A stretch of DNA of 13,703 nucleotides from contig UQQO01000055.1 in NCBI GenBank assembly GCA_900543175.1, positions 1 to 13,703 of the forward strand. Reading direction: 5' to 3'. Numbering within the stretch: the stretch's first letter is position 1; each line of letters starts with the position of its first letter. Origin of the DNA: an uncultured Fusobacterium sp. (GTDB lineage Bacteria > Fusobacteriota > Fusobacteriia > Fusobacteriales > Fusobacteriaceae). The notes under the pieces are model-generated. The model was not told the DNA's origin. It did not search any database and saw only the letters and a program-made list of their open reading frames with translations. Made by a program: the position numbers and the translations under genes. Below, in pieces: positions 8,763 to 13,703 of this stretch.

Positions 8763-10268
8763 CTATCTGTAAAACTTTCTAGTAACATTCTTTAAATTTT
8801 CTGCTACCTCATCTGTTAATTCATGAGATTGCATTCTCCATTTCCAGTTTCTTCCAAGAGTTGAAGGAGCATTCATTCTTCCCTCTTCTCCTATTCCTAG
8901 TAAATCTTGCATCTGTACAATTGCTATGTTAGCCTCTGAGGCCCATATTGCATTTATAAATCTCCAATTTATAGGATCCCAATAGTTACAATTTTTCTCT
9001 ATTAAATATTTTTTTAAATATTCATCGCAATAGAATTTTGTTTCTGGTGATATCCCTTTATACCATCCTTCAACTGTGTTATTATCATGAGTACCTGTAT
9101 AAGCTACTGAATTTTTTTCATATTTATGTGGTAAATAATCACTGTCATCAGAATCAAAAGCAAATTCTAAAATTTTCATTCCTGGAAATTCACTTCTTTT
9201 TAGAAGTTTTCTTACCCCATCTGTAAGCAGTCCTAAATCCTCAGCTATTATAGGTTTCTTTCCTATTTTTCTTTCTAATACTCTGAAAAATTCAATACCT
9301 GGACCTTTTTCCCAATGTCCTTTTACAGCTGTTTTATCCTTAGCTGAAATACTCCAATAAGCTTCAAAACCTCTAAAGTGATCTATTCTCACTATATCAT
9401 ATATTTTAAAACTATACTCTATTCTTTTTACCCACCATTGATAACCACTCTCTTTTAACTTTTTCCAATCATAGAGAACATTTCCCCATAATTGTCCATC
9501 TTTGCTGAAGTAATCTGGTGGACATCCAGCAACTCTCTTAGGTCTTTTATACTTATCAAATTGAAATATTTCTAAATTTGACCAAGTATCTGCACTATCT
9601 GTGGCAACAAAAATTGGAATATCTCCAATTATTTTTATACCATTTGAATTAGCATACTCTTTTAACTTAAACCATTGCTTATAAAAAGTATACTGCACAA
9701 ATGAAAAATAATCTATATTTTTCTTTATTTCTTCATCTATTAACATTTTCTTTACATTTCTATATTTATAATCCTTTGACCAATCTTGCCAAGATTTACC
9801 ATTAAATTTAAACTTTAGAGACATATATAGTGAATAATTATCTAACCACCAACTATTTTCTTTTTTAAATTTTTTAAACTCTTCAACTATATCTTCTCTA
9901 TTTTCTTTTTTAAACCCTTCAAAAGCTTTTTTTAAAACTTTTGTTTTTCTTTCATATAATTGTTCATAAGCAAGATTATCACTGTAGTTAATCTCCCTCA
10001 TATAATCTAAATCATCTTTATCTAAATAACCTAGTTGATAAAGATCTTCTATATCTATAAAATATGGGTTCCCTGCATATGTTGAAAAAGATTGATATGG
10101 GGAATCTCCATACCCCGTAGGTCCCATTGGAAGTACTTGCCATAGTTTTTGTTCACTTTTCTTTAAGAAATCAACAAACTCATAAGCTTTCTTCCCAAAA
10201 TCTCCAATTCCATATTCACTTGGAAGGGAACTTATATGCATTAAAATACCACTGCTTCTTTCAAACAT
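8763..10268 (-). CDS. malQ: 4-alpha-glucanotransferase (amylomaltase, GH77)
   Basis: MalQ moves alpha-1,4-glucan segments between maltodextrins, lengthening short chains for the phosphorylase and freeing glucose. The 501 residues are typical of the compact GH77 type. Conserved features are GILMHISSLPSEYGIGDFG (7-25), KLWQVLPMGPTGYGDSPYQS (41-60), IIGDIPIFVATDSADTW (213-229), VRIDHFRGF (293-301) with nucleophile Asp296, IAEDLG (341-346) with acid/base Glu343, TGTHDNNT (391-398) with transition-state Asp395, and the loop NAPSTLGRNWKWR (466-478). It begins 14 bases after the regulator gene and ends 26 bases before glgP, so co-transcription is likely. An AGGTGA site precedes ATG 10268-10266. Confidence 0.96.
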   Translation of the reverse strand: MFERSSGILMHISSLPSEYGIGDFGKKAYEFVDFLKKSEQKLWQVLPMGPTGYGDSPYQSFSTYAGNPYFIDIEDLYQLGYLDKDDLDYMREINYSDNLAYEQLYERKTKVLKKAFEGFKKENREDIVEEFKKFKKENSWWLDNYSLYMSLKFKFNGKSWQDWSKDYKYRNVKKMLIDEEIKKNIDYFSFVQYTFYKQWFKLKEYANSNGIKIIGDIPIFVATDSADTWSNLEIFQFDKYKRPKRVAGCPPDYFSKDGQLWGNVLYDWKKLKESGYQWWVKRIEYSFKIYDIVRIDHFRGFEAYWSISAKDKTAVKGHWEKGPGIEFFRVLERKIGKKPIIAEDLGLLTDGVRKLLKRSEFPGMKILEFAFDSDDSDYLPHKYEKNSVAYTGTHDNNTVEGWYKGISPETKFYCDEYLKKYLIEKNCNYWDPINWRFINAIWASEANIAIVQMQDLLGIGEEGRMNAPSTLGRNWKWRMQSHELTDEVAENLKNVTRKFYR

Positions 10269-10282
10269 CTTTTCACCTGCTT

Positions 10283-11071
10283 TTAATATATAAAATTTTT
10301 CTTTTCATGCAAACTATTTATTGAGATACTTTTCTCAAAAGATTTCTCATATAATTTTGCTAATCTTGCCATATAGATATCACTATGTATATGCTCAGAA
10401 ATTATTTGAATATATTCTGGATTATCAGTTAAAGTTCCTGTTATTTTCTCACTAGAGTTTGTAACAACAAAACTTTTCTTTAAATCTACAACAACCATTA
10501 TTCTCTTTGAATGGTTATAATCTTCATAAACATCTGTTTTATGATAATATTCTATCCCTTTAGCATCTATCTCTCTTAACTTATTGAAAGAAAAAATAAT
10601 TACTCTTACACCTTTATTAGCTACCTCTTTCAACTCCTTTTCTATTATTTCTAAAGGAAAATCTATGTTCATATAAATCTCTTTCTCTGAATTTTTTATT
10701 ATTTCTTGTAAAGTTTTTAAGATATTATCATATCCCTCTATTCTTAAATAATAATTTTCTTTAGGAACTTTTTTAACATTCTTTAACTGTTCTTTGGCTA
10801 TTTCTAAATTTTGATAAAAACCTTTTTCTAATTCTTTAAATAGTAATTCTGGATCTTTTGCTTCATATTCTCTACTATCTCCTGGAGTCATAAATACATA
10901 ACCCTTTTTATATAGCGACTCCAATGTTTGATAGACATTAGAACGAGAAATATTAAGTTCTTTAGCTATTTTATAGCCATTCATCTTTCCAAATTTTAAA
11001 AGAGTTACATAGACTATAGCCTCTGTTTTAGTAAAACCAAACCCCATCAGTTTATCTATTACATCTTGCAT
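10283..11071 (-). CDS. TrmB-family transcriptional regulator of the glycogen operon
   Basis: The 262-residue protein has a TrmB-type winged helix-turn-helix at about 5-70: KTEAIVYVTLLKFGKMNGYKIAKEL, then recognition segment NISRSNVYQTLESLYKKGYV at 40-59. A charged, probably helical dimerisation linker (about 70-105) follows. The C-terminal half (about 107-245) resembles the TrmB_C/phospholipase-D-like sensor domain, for example IKNSEKEIYMNIDF and a second VTNSSEKITGTL segment. TrmB proteins, best known from archaea, bind maltose, trehalose or other sugars and control sugar uptake and metabolism genes. The ligand here is unknown. It is the first gene of the minus-strand run, directly behind a promoter, so autoregulation and control of malQ-glgP-glgBCDA is the simplest inference; activator versus repressor cannot be told. 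AAAGGAG lies 6 bases before the ATG. Confidence 0.85.
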   Translation of the reverse strand: MQDVIDKLMGFGFTKTEAIVYVTLLKFGKMNGYKIAKELNISRSNVYQTLESLYKKGYVFMTPGDSREYEAKDPELLFKELEKGFYQNLEIAKEQLKNVKKVPKENYYLRIEGYDNILKTLQEIIKNSEKEIYMNIDFPLEIIEKELKEVANKGVRVIIFSFNKLREIDAKGIEYYHKTDVYEDYNHSKRIMVVVDLKKSFVVTNSSEKITGTLTDNPEYIQIISEHIHSDIYMARLAKLYEKSFEKSISINSLHEKKNFIY

Positions 11072-11089
11072 ATCTTACTCCTTTTAATA

Positions 11090-11111
11090 AGTAGTTCTTT
11101 TTAGTACCACT
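11090..11111. promoter_or_regulatory. Imperfect inverted repeat in the operon leader, candidate operator
   Basis: AGTAGT (11090-11095) and ACCACT (11106-11111) form a six-base inverted repeat with one G-T pair. It lies between the predicted transcription start and the regulator's ribosome binding site. The position suits an operator for the TrmB-family protein, or a small leader hairpin. The repeat is short in AT-rich DNA and no matching copy was recognised elsewhere, so the call is weak. Confidence 0.22.
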
Positions 11112-11124
11112 ATTTTATACGTTT

Positions 11125-11153
11125 ATTATACTTCAAAAACTTGATTTATTCAA
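11125..11153 (-). promoter_or_regulatory. Sigma70-type promoter of the regulator-malQ-glg operon
   Basis: On the minus strand TTGAAT (11153-11148) is separated by 17 bases from a perfect TATAAT (11130-11125). The -10 lies 54 bases before the regulator's ATG. It is the only convincing promoter seen at the head of the seven-gene run and would transcribe about 10.6 kb to the terminator near 500. Confidence 0.75.
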
Positions 11154-11330
11154 TCATATTTCTTATAAAAATGTTTATCTATCTAACATTTTATAAATTA
11201 ATTAAATATATTTTTTTAATAATCATCATTTTTTAATTTTTATTTATTATGTAAAAATTTATGCTGATTTTATTTTTTTGAATTATTAATTCATATTTTT
11301 ATTAAAGTTGTACAATCAAGAAAATTTCAC

Positions 11331-11360
11331 ATGACACTAGTTGTAAAAATATGGTATAAT
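11331..11360 (+). promoter_or_regulatory. Promoter of the PaeA-like exporter gene
   Basis: ATGACA (11331-11336, five of six -35 matches) is followed by an 18-base spacer and the perfect -10 TATAAT (11355-11360). TG at 11352-11353 makes it an extended -10. The start codon lies 66 bases downstream. Confidence 0.72.
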
Positions 11361-11414
11361 TTTATTGTATTAATTTTAAGTTTATAAAAAATATAATATA
11401 TAAATACTATGATT

Positions 11415-11419
11415 AGGAG
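11415..11419 (+). promoter_or_regulatory. Ribosome binding site that decides the exporter start
   Basis: AGGAG lies 7 bases before ATG 11427. An in-frame ATG at 11409 is upstream of this site and has no ribosome binding site of its own, so 11427 is chosen. The resulting N-terminus also aligns directly with E. coli PaeA. Confidence 0.75.
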
Positions 11420-11426
11420 CGATATT

Positions 11427-12752
11427 ATGAATATTTTTTTTAGGATTGTCTTTATTTTTATTCTTGTTTTGATGAGTGTCTTTTTATCTATGAGTGAAAT
11501 TTCTCTAGCTTCTGCTAGAAAAATGAAGCTTCAAGTAATGATTGAAGAGGGAAATGAAAATGCTGCTAAAGTTTTAGAGATTCAACAGATGTCAGGAAAC
11601 TTTTTCACAGTAGTTCAAATTGGTATAAATGCCATAGCAATAATGGGTGGTATACTTGGAGATAATATAGCAACTCCTTGGGTTAAAAATTTTATTATTA
11701 CTTGGTTACCTTTTCTTTCAGTAAAAGCTGAAATGATAGGAAGCTTTGTTTCTTTCTGCATTATTACTGGATTATTCATTGAGTTTGCTGATCTTATTCC
11801 AAAAAGATTATCAATGGTTTCACCTGAAAAAATTGCTGTAAACATTATAAAGCCTATGCTATTTTTAATCTGTGTATTCAAGCCTTTAATTGTTATTTTC
11901 AATGGAATAGCTTCATTTATATTTAAAATTTTTAAAGTGCCTCAAACTAGAAATGATATCATAACATATGATGATATTTTTGCTGTTGTTGATGCTGGTG
12001 CTGAAGCTGGAGTTGTCCAAAAGAAAGAGCACTCTTTAATTGAAAATATATTTGAATTAGATACAAGATGGGTTTCTTCAATTATGACTACAAGGGATGA
12101 AATTGTATATCTTACTGTTGAAGAGGGAGAGGAAAGTATAAAAAATAAGATAGCAAATTATCCTCACTCTAAATTCTTAGTTTGCCAAAATGAAATTGAT
12201 TCTTTAATTGGATATGTTGATTCTAAAGATATTTTACCTAGAATTTTAAAAGGTGAAATTAGTGGATTACATGATATTCAAGAGATTACAAATACTTCTC
12301 TATTGATTATTCCTAATACCCTTACACTGTCAGAAGCTTTAGATAGATTTAATGAGGCAAGAGATGATTTTGCTATTATCTTAAATGAATATGGACATGT
12401 AGTGGGTTTAGTTACCCTTAATGACGTTGTAAATACTTTAATGGGAGATATTGTATATCAAGATCAAGATGAACAACAAATCATTTGTAGAGGAGAAGGA
12501 TCATGGTTAATTGATGGTGTCACTCCTATTGAAGATGTTAAAAAGGTTTTAGAGATAGAAAAGTTTCCTGAAGAGGATACTTATGAAACTATTGCTGGAT
12601 TTATGATGTATATGTTAAAAAGTATTCCTAAAAAAGCTGCTAAAGTTGAATTTGAAAATTATACTTTTGAAGTTGTAGATGTAGATAATTTTAAAGTCGA
12701 TCAACTTCTTGTAAATAGAGTAAATATTCCTGAACCTCCCAAAGAAATTTAA
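11427..12752 (+). CDS. paeA: PaeA (YtfL)-like polyamine exporter, CNNM/CBS/CorC_HlyC family
   Basis: This is a 441-residue inner-membrane protein. A DUF21/CNNM domain (about 1-195) has hydrophobic segments near 3-22, 60-82, 103-125 and 138-165 and carries SMSEISLASARK (21-32) and FADLIPKR (120-127). A CBS pair follows (about 215-340), with PHSKFLVC (246-253), YVDSKDIL (263-270) and ILNEYGHVVGLVTLNDV (318-334). A CorC_HlyC domain ends it (about 353-433), with SWLIDG and YETIAGFMMYMLKSIPK. From memory it tracks E. coli PaeA (YtfL, 447 residues) almost block for block, including FFTVVQIG, LTLSEAL and FEVVDVDN. E. coli PaeA exports cadaverine and putrescine and protects stationary-phase cells. 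Transfer of that function is inference, as the wider family also includes Mg2+/Co2+ transport-related proteins. It has its own promoter and is divergent from the glg operon. Confidence 0.87.
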   Translation: MNIFFRIVFIFILVLMSVFLSMSEISLASARKMKLQVMIEEGNENAAKVLEIQQMSGNFFTVVQIGINAIAIMGGILGDNIATPWVKNFIITWLPFLSVKAEMIGSFVSFCIITGLFIEFADLIPKRLSMVSPEKIAVNIIKPMLFLICVFKPLIVIFNGIASFIFKIFKVPQTRNDIITYDDIFAVVDAGAEAGVVQKKEHSLIENIFELDTRWVSSIMTTRDEIVYLTVEEGEESIKNKIANYPHSKFLVCQNEIDSLIGYVDSKDILPRILKGEISGLHDIQEITNTSLLIIPNTLTLSEALDRFNEARDDFAIILNEYGHVVGLVTLNDVVNTLMGDIVYQDQDEQQIICRGEGSWLIDGVTPIEDVKKVLEIEKFPEEDTYETIAGFMMYMLKSIPKKAAKVEFENYTFEVVDVDNFKVDQLLVNRVNIPEPPKEI

Positions 12753-12839
12753 GTTTAAAGGTATTTTTTTTGGAACTCTTGACATTTCCTTACTTATGAA
12801 GTAATAAATATATCAGTACAAGCTTTAAACTTAAAATTT
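12745..12839. repeat. 16-base inverted repeat flanking the HU-pair promoter
   Basis: AAATTTAAGTTTAAAG (12745-12760), overlapping the paeA stop codon, is matched by its reverse complement at 12823-12839 (CTTTAAACTTAAAATTT, one extra A). The 62-base spacer contains the promoter for the downstream pair. In read-through transcripts from paeA both arms would be present and could pair. In transcripts from the internal promoter only the right arm would be present, just upstream of the ribosome binding site. Confidence 0.5.
12779..12807 (+). promoter_or_regulatory. Promoter of the HU-like gene pair
   Basis: A perfect -35 TTGACA (12779-12784) is followed by a 17-base spacer and a weaker -10, TAATAA (12802-12807). 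A small palindrome, TTACTT-ATG-AAGTAA (12790-12804), overlaps the spacer and the start of the -10. It could be an operator for autoregulation or be incidental. Confidence 0.5.
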
Positions 12840-12861
12840 GAAACAAAGGGGAGGGTAAAAA

Positions 12862-13155
12862 GTGAAAGAGTTAGACTTCATACTTTTATACAAAATAAAC
12901 AGAAAGTCAAAAAGTATTTATGAAGCCAAGAAAAAAGTCAATCTATTTTGGGAAACTTTAGCTGAGATTTTACAAGAGGATGAGCAAGTAAATTTTAGAT
13001 ACTTGGGGAAATTTCTTGTAAAAAGAAATAAGCCACGAAGATATTCATCACCTTATTCACAACAAATAGGCTATACAACTGGAACTTGTATTGTAAAATT
13101 TAAAGTTGGAGAGTCTTTAAGAAAAAATTTGAATGAGGTGAAAAACGATGAATAA
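12862..13155 (+). CDS. HU/IHF-like DNA-binding protein, divergent (first of pair)
   Basis: This small basic protein of 97 residues has the HU layout: two N-terminal helices (about 3-40), a beta core with VNFRYLGKFLV (43-53) in place of the usual GFGTF segment, a basic DNA-gripping arm (about 54-75, PRRYSSPYSQQIGYTTG), and a C-terminal strand-helix VKFKVGESLRKNL (78-90). The canonical GRNPxTG arm tip is not conserved, but a proline (Pro64) is near the position of the intercalating one. The gene starts at GTG 12862 with GGGGAGGG 6 bases upstream; no better ATG exists nearby. Its last codons overlap the next gene by 8 bases. It probably binds or bends DNA, perhaps as a heterodimer with its neighbour; the role is unknown. 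Confidence 0.72.
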   Translation: MKELDFILLYKINRKSKSIYEAKKKVNLFWETLAEILQEDEQVNFRYLGKFLVKRNKPRRYSSPYSQQIGYTTGTCIVKFKVGESLRKNLNEVKNDE

Positions 13156-13435
13156 AAAAGATTTTATTTTAAAATATATGGAAAAAAGTGGCAATATTCT
13201 TGAATTTAAAGAAGCTCAAGAAGATATTAATATCCTTTTTACTACCTTAAAAAACGTTTTAATTGCACAGGGAAAAGTTTCTTTTTTTGGAAAAGGAACT
13301 TTCGAGTTAGTTGAAAAAAAAGAAAAAATTATTGGTGATCCTAGAGGGAATGGAGTTATTAAATTACCTTCAGAAAAAACCATTAGATTTAGAGCTTCTT
13401 CTAATTTTAATAAGTTATTTAGTAATAAAAAGTAA
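13148..13435 (+). CDS. HU/IHF-like DNA-binding protein, divergent (second of pair)
   Basis: The 95-residue protein is closer to canonical HU than its neighbour. It has an N-terminal helix-turn-helix dimer region (1-40), VSFFGKGTFELVEKK (44-58) matching the HU GFGTF core, arm tip GDPRGNGVIKLPS (63-75) with Pro65 in the place of the intercalating proline of the NPxTG motif, and a C-terminal IRFRASSNFNKLF (79-91) resembling HU's FxxGKxLKxxV. The ATG at 13148 overlaps the end of the first HU-like gene by 8 bases, and GAGGTGA lies at 13135-13141. This indicates translational coupling and about equal amounts of both proteins. The chromosome's main HU is probably encoded elsewhere, because this one departs from the consensus. 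Confidence 0.75.
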   Translation: MNKKDFILKYMEKSGNILEFKEAQEDINILFTTLKNVLIAQGKVSFFGKGTFELVEKKEKIIGDPRGNGVIKLPSEKTIRFRASSNFNKLFSNKK

Positions 13436-13489
13436 CTATCTAGTTTAAAACAGTTATAGTTTCTAAATTTGTAATAACTACTTAGTTAC
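13432..13489. repeat. Weak nested inverted repeat at the end of the HU pair
   Basis: GTAACTA (13432-13438, containing the stop codon) pairs perfectly with TAGTTAC (13483-13489), and AGTTAT (13452-13457) with ATAACT (13474-13479) inside it. No T run follows, so it is at most a 3' UTR structure. The DNA is AT-rich and the repeat may be chance. Confidence 0.3.
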
Positions 13490-13493
13490 ACAT

Positions 13494-13549
13494 AAAAAGA
13501 GCTGTTGTAAAGCAATGATCTTATTTCATTACTTTACTCAGCTCTTTTT
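13494..13549. terminator. Bidirectional rho-independent terminator after the HU pair
   Basis: AAAAAGAGCTG (13494-13504) pairs with CAGCTCTTTTT (13539-13549). The stem continues inwards with GTAAAG (13507-13512) / CTTTAC (13532-13537) and AATGA (13514-13518) / TCATT (13526-13530) around a 7-base loop. The flanking A5 and T5 tracts let it act in both directions. It would end transcription of the HU-like genes about 60 bases after the stop. Confidence 0.88.
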
Positions 13550-13650
13550 CCTTTACATTAACAAAGTGAAAATCACTGAAGTTACTTGAAAATTTATTTG
13601 TTTTTTCTACCAACACTATTTGACAAAGAGCCTTAAATATCTATACAAAT

Positions 13651-13703
13651 AAAAAAAGCTGAGTAACATTTTAAAAAAAATGTTTTACTCAGCTCTCTTT
13701 TTT
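13651..13703. terminator. Second bidirectional terminator at the right edge
   Basis: AGCTGAGTAA (13657-13666) pairs with TTACTCAGCT (13685-13694). The stem continues with CATTTT (13667-13672) / AAAATG (13677-13682) past a two-base TT bulge, closed by a 4-base A loop. An A run precedes it and a T-rich run follows to the window end. It shares the AGCTGAGTAA arm with the terminator about 150 bases upstream. It most likely serves a minus-strand gene beyond the right edge. Confidence 0.82.

Larger units (their letters stand above)
11072..11426. other. Divergent intergenic region
   Basis: This AT-rich gap separates the minus-strand glycogen operon from the plus-strand exporter. It holds one promoter for each direction and a perfect 8-base palindrome TTGTACAA (11308-11315), about 20 bases upstream of the exporter's -35. 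I see no small ORF with a ribosome binding site and no RNA gene. The middle (about 11160-11300) is almost pure A/T, as in an UP-element or bent-DNA tract. Confidence 0.6.

Noticed and set aside
9038..10324. Plus-strand open frames within malQ and across the malQ-regulator junction
   Set aside because: They lie opposite confident genes and have no family resemblance.
11409..11426. Upstream in-frame ATG for the exporter
   Set aside because: It precedes the AGGAG site, and the extra six residues are not matched in the PaeA family; 11427 is the better start.
11615..11902. Minus-strand open frame of 95 codons inside the exporter gene
   Set aside because: The exporter has full-length family similarity on the plus strand, and the antisense frame resembles nothing known.
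1..13703. CRISPR array, tRNA/rRNA, riboswitch, toxin-antitoxin or defence island
   Set aside because: I looked for evenly spaced repeats, cloverleaf-like sequences and gene pairs of these kinds. None was found apart from the HU pair, which reads as DNA-binding architecture rather than toxin-antitoxin.

Overview
The window is AT-rich, low-GC bacterial DNA, and the whole set points to a Fusobacterium-like anaerobe (a low-GC Firmicute is the main alternative). The pointers are base composition, strong GGAGG-type ribosome binding sites, a split GlgC/GlgD ADP-glucose pyrophosphorylase, A/T-flanked terminator hairpins carrying AGCTGAGTA arms, and small divergent HU genes. The assignment is inference from composition and gene content, not from a marker gene.

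Layout: (1) Positions 1-433 hold the N-terminal 144 residues of an IS66-family transposase on the minus strand, running off the left edge, with its own likely extended -10 promoter. (2) Positions 492-596 hold a minus-strand terminator and a nested hairpin that end the next block. (3) Positions 621-11071 are one minus-strand run of seven genes with gaps of only 14-58 bases. In transcription order they are a TrmB-family regulator, malQ, glgP, glgB, glgC, glgD and glgA. A good sigma70-type promoter (TTGAAT-17-TATAAT) lies just upstream of the regulator. (4) Positions 11072-11426 are an AT-rich divergent intergenic region. (5) Positions 11427-12752 encode, on the plus strand, a CNNM/CBS/CorC_HlyC membrane protein that closely resembles Escherichia coli PaeA (YtfL), a polyamine exporter. 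(6) Positions 12745-12861 hold a promoter framed by a 16-base inverted repeat, leading into two overlapping genes for divergent HU/IHF-like proteins (12862-13435). (7) Positions 13436-13703 are non-coding, with two strong hairpin terminators that share an AGCTGAGTA arm.

How the genes work together: GlgC (catalytic) with GlgD (degenerate, probably regulatory) makes ADP-glucose from glucose-1-phosphate and ATP. GlgA polymerises it into alpha-1,4-glucan and GlgB adds alpha-1,6 branches. GlgP releases glucose-1-phosphate by phosphorolysis, and MalQ rearranges short maltodextrins so that GlgP or GlgA can use them. The TrmB-type protein at the head of the run is well placed to tie the pathway to sugar or maltodextrin supply. 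Synthesis and phosphorolysis are both covered, but no debranching enzyme is present in the window.

I see no CRISPR array, tRNA, rRNA, toxin-antitoxin or defence system. Most of the window is a recognisable housekeeping/metabolic locus. The less explained parts are the HU-like pair with its inverted repeat, the shared terminator-hairpin family, the nested hairpin after glgA, and a possible insertion-sequence end near 13632.
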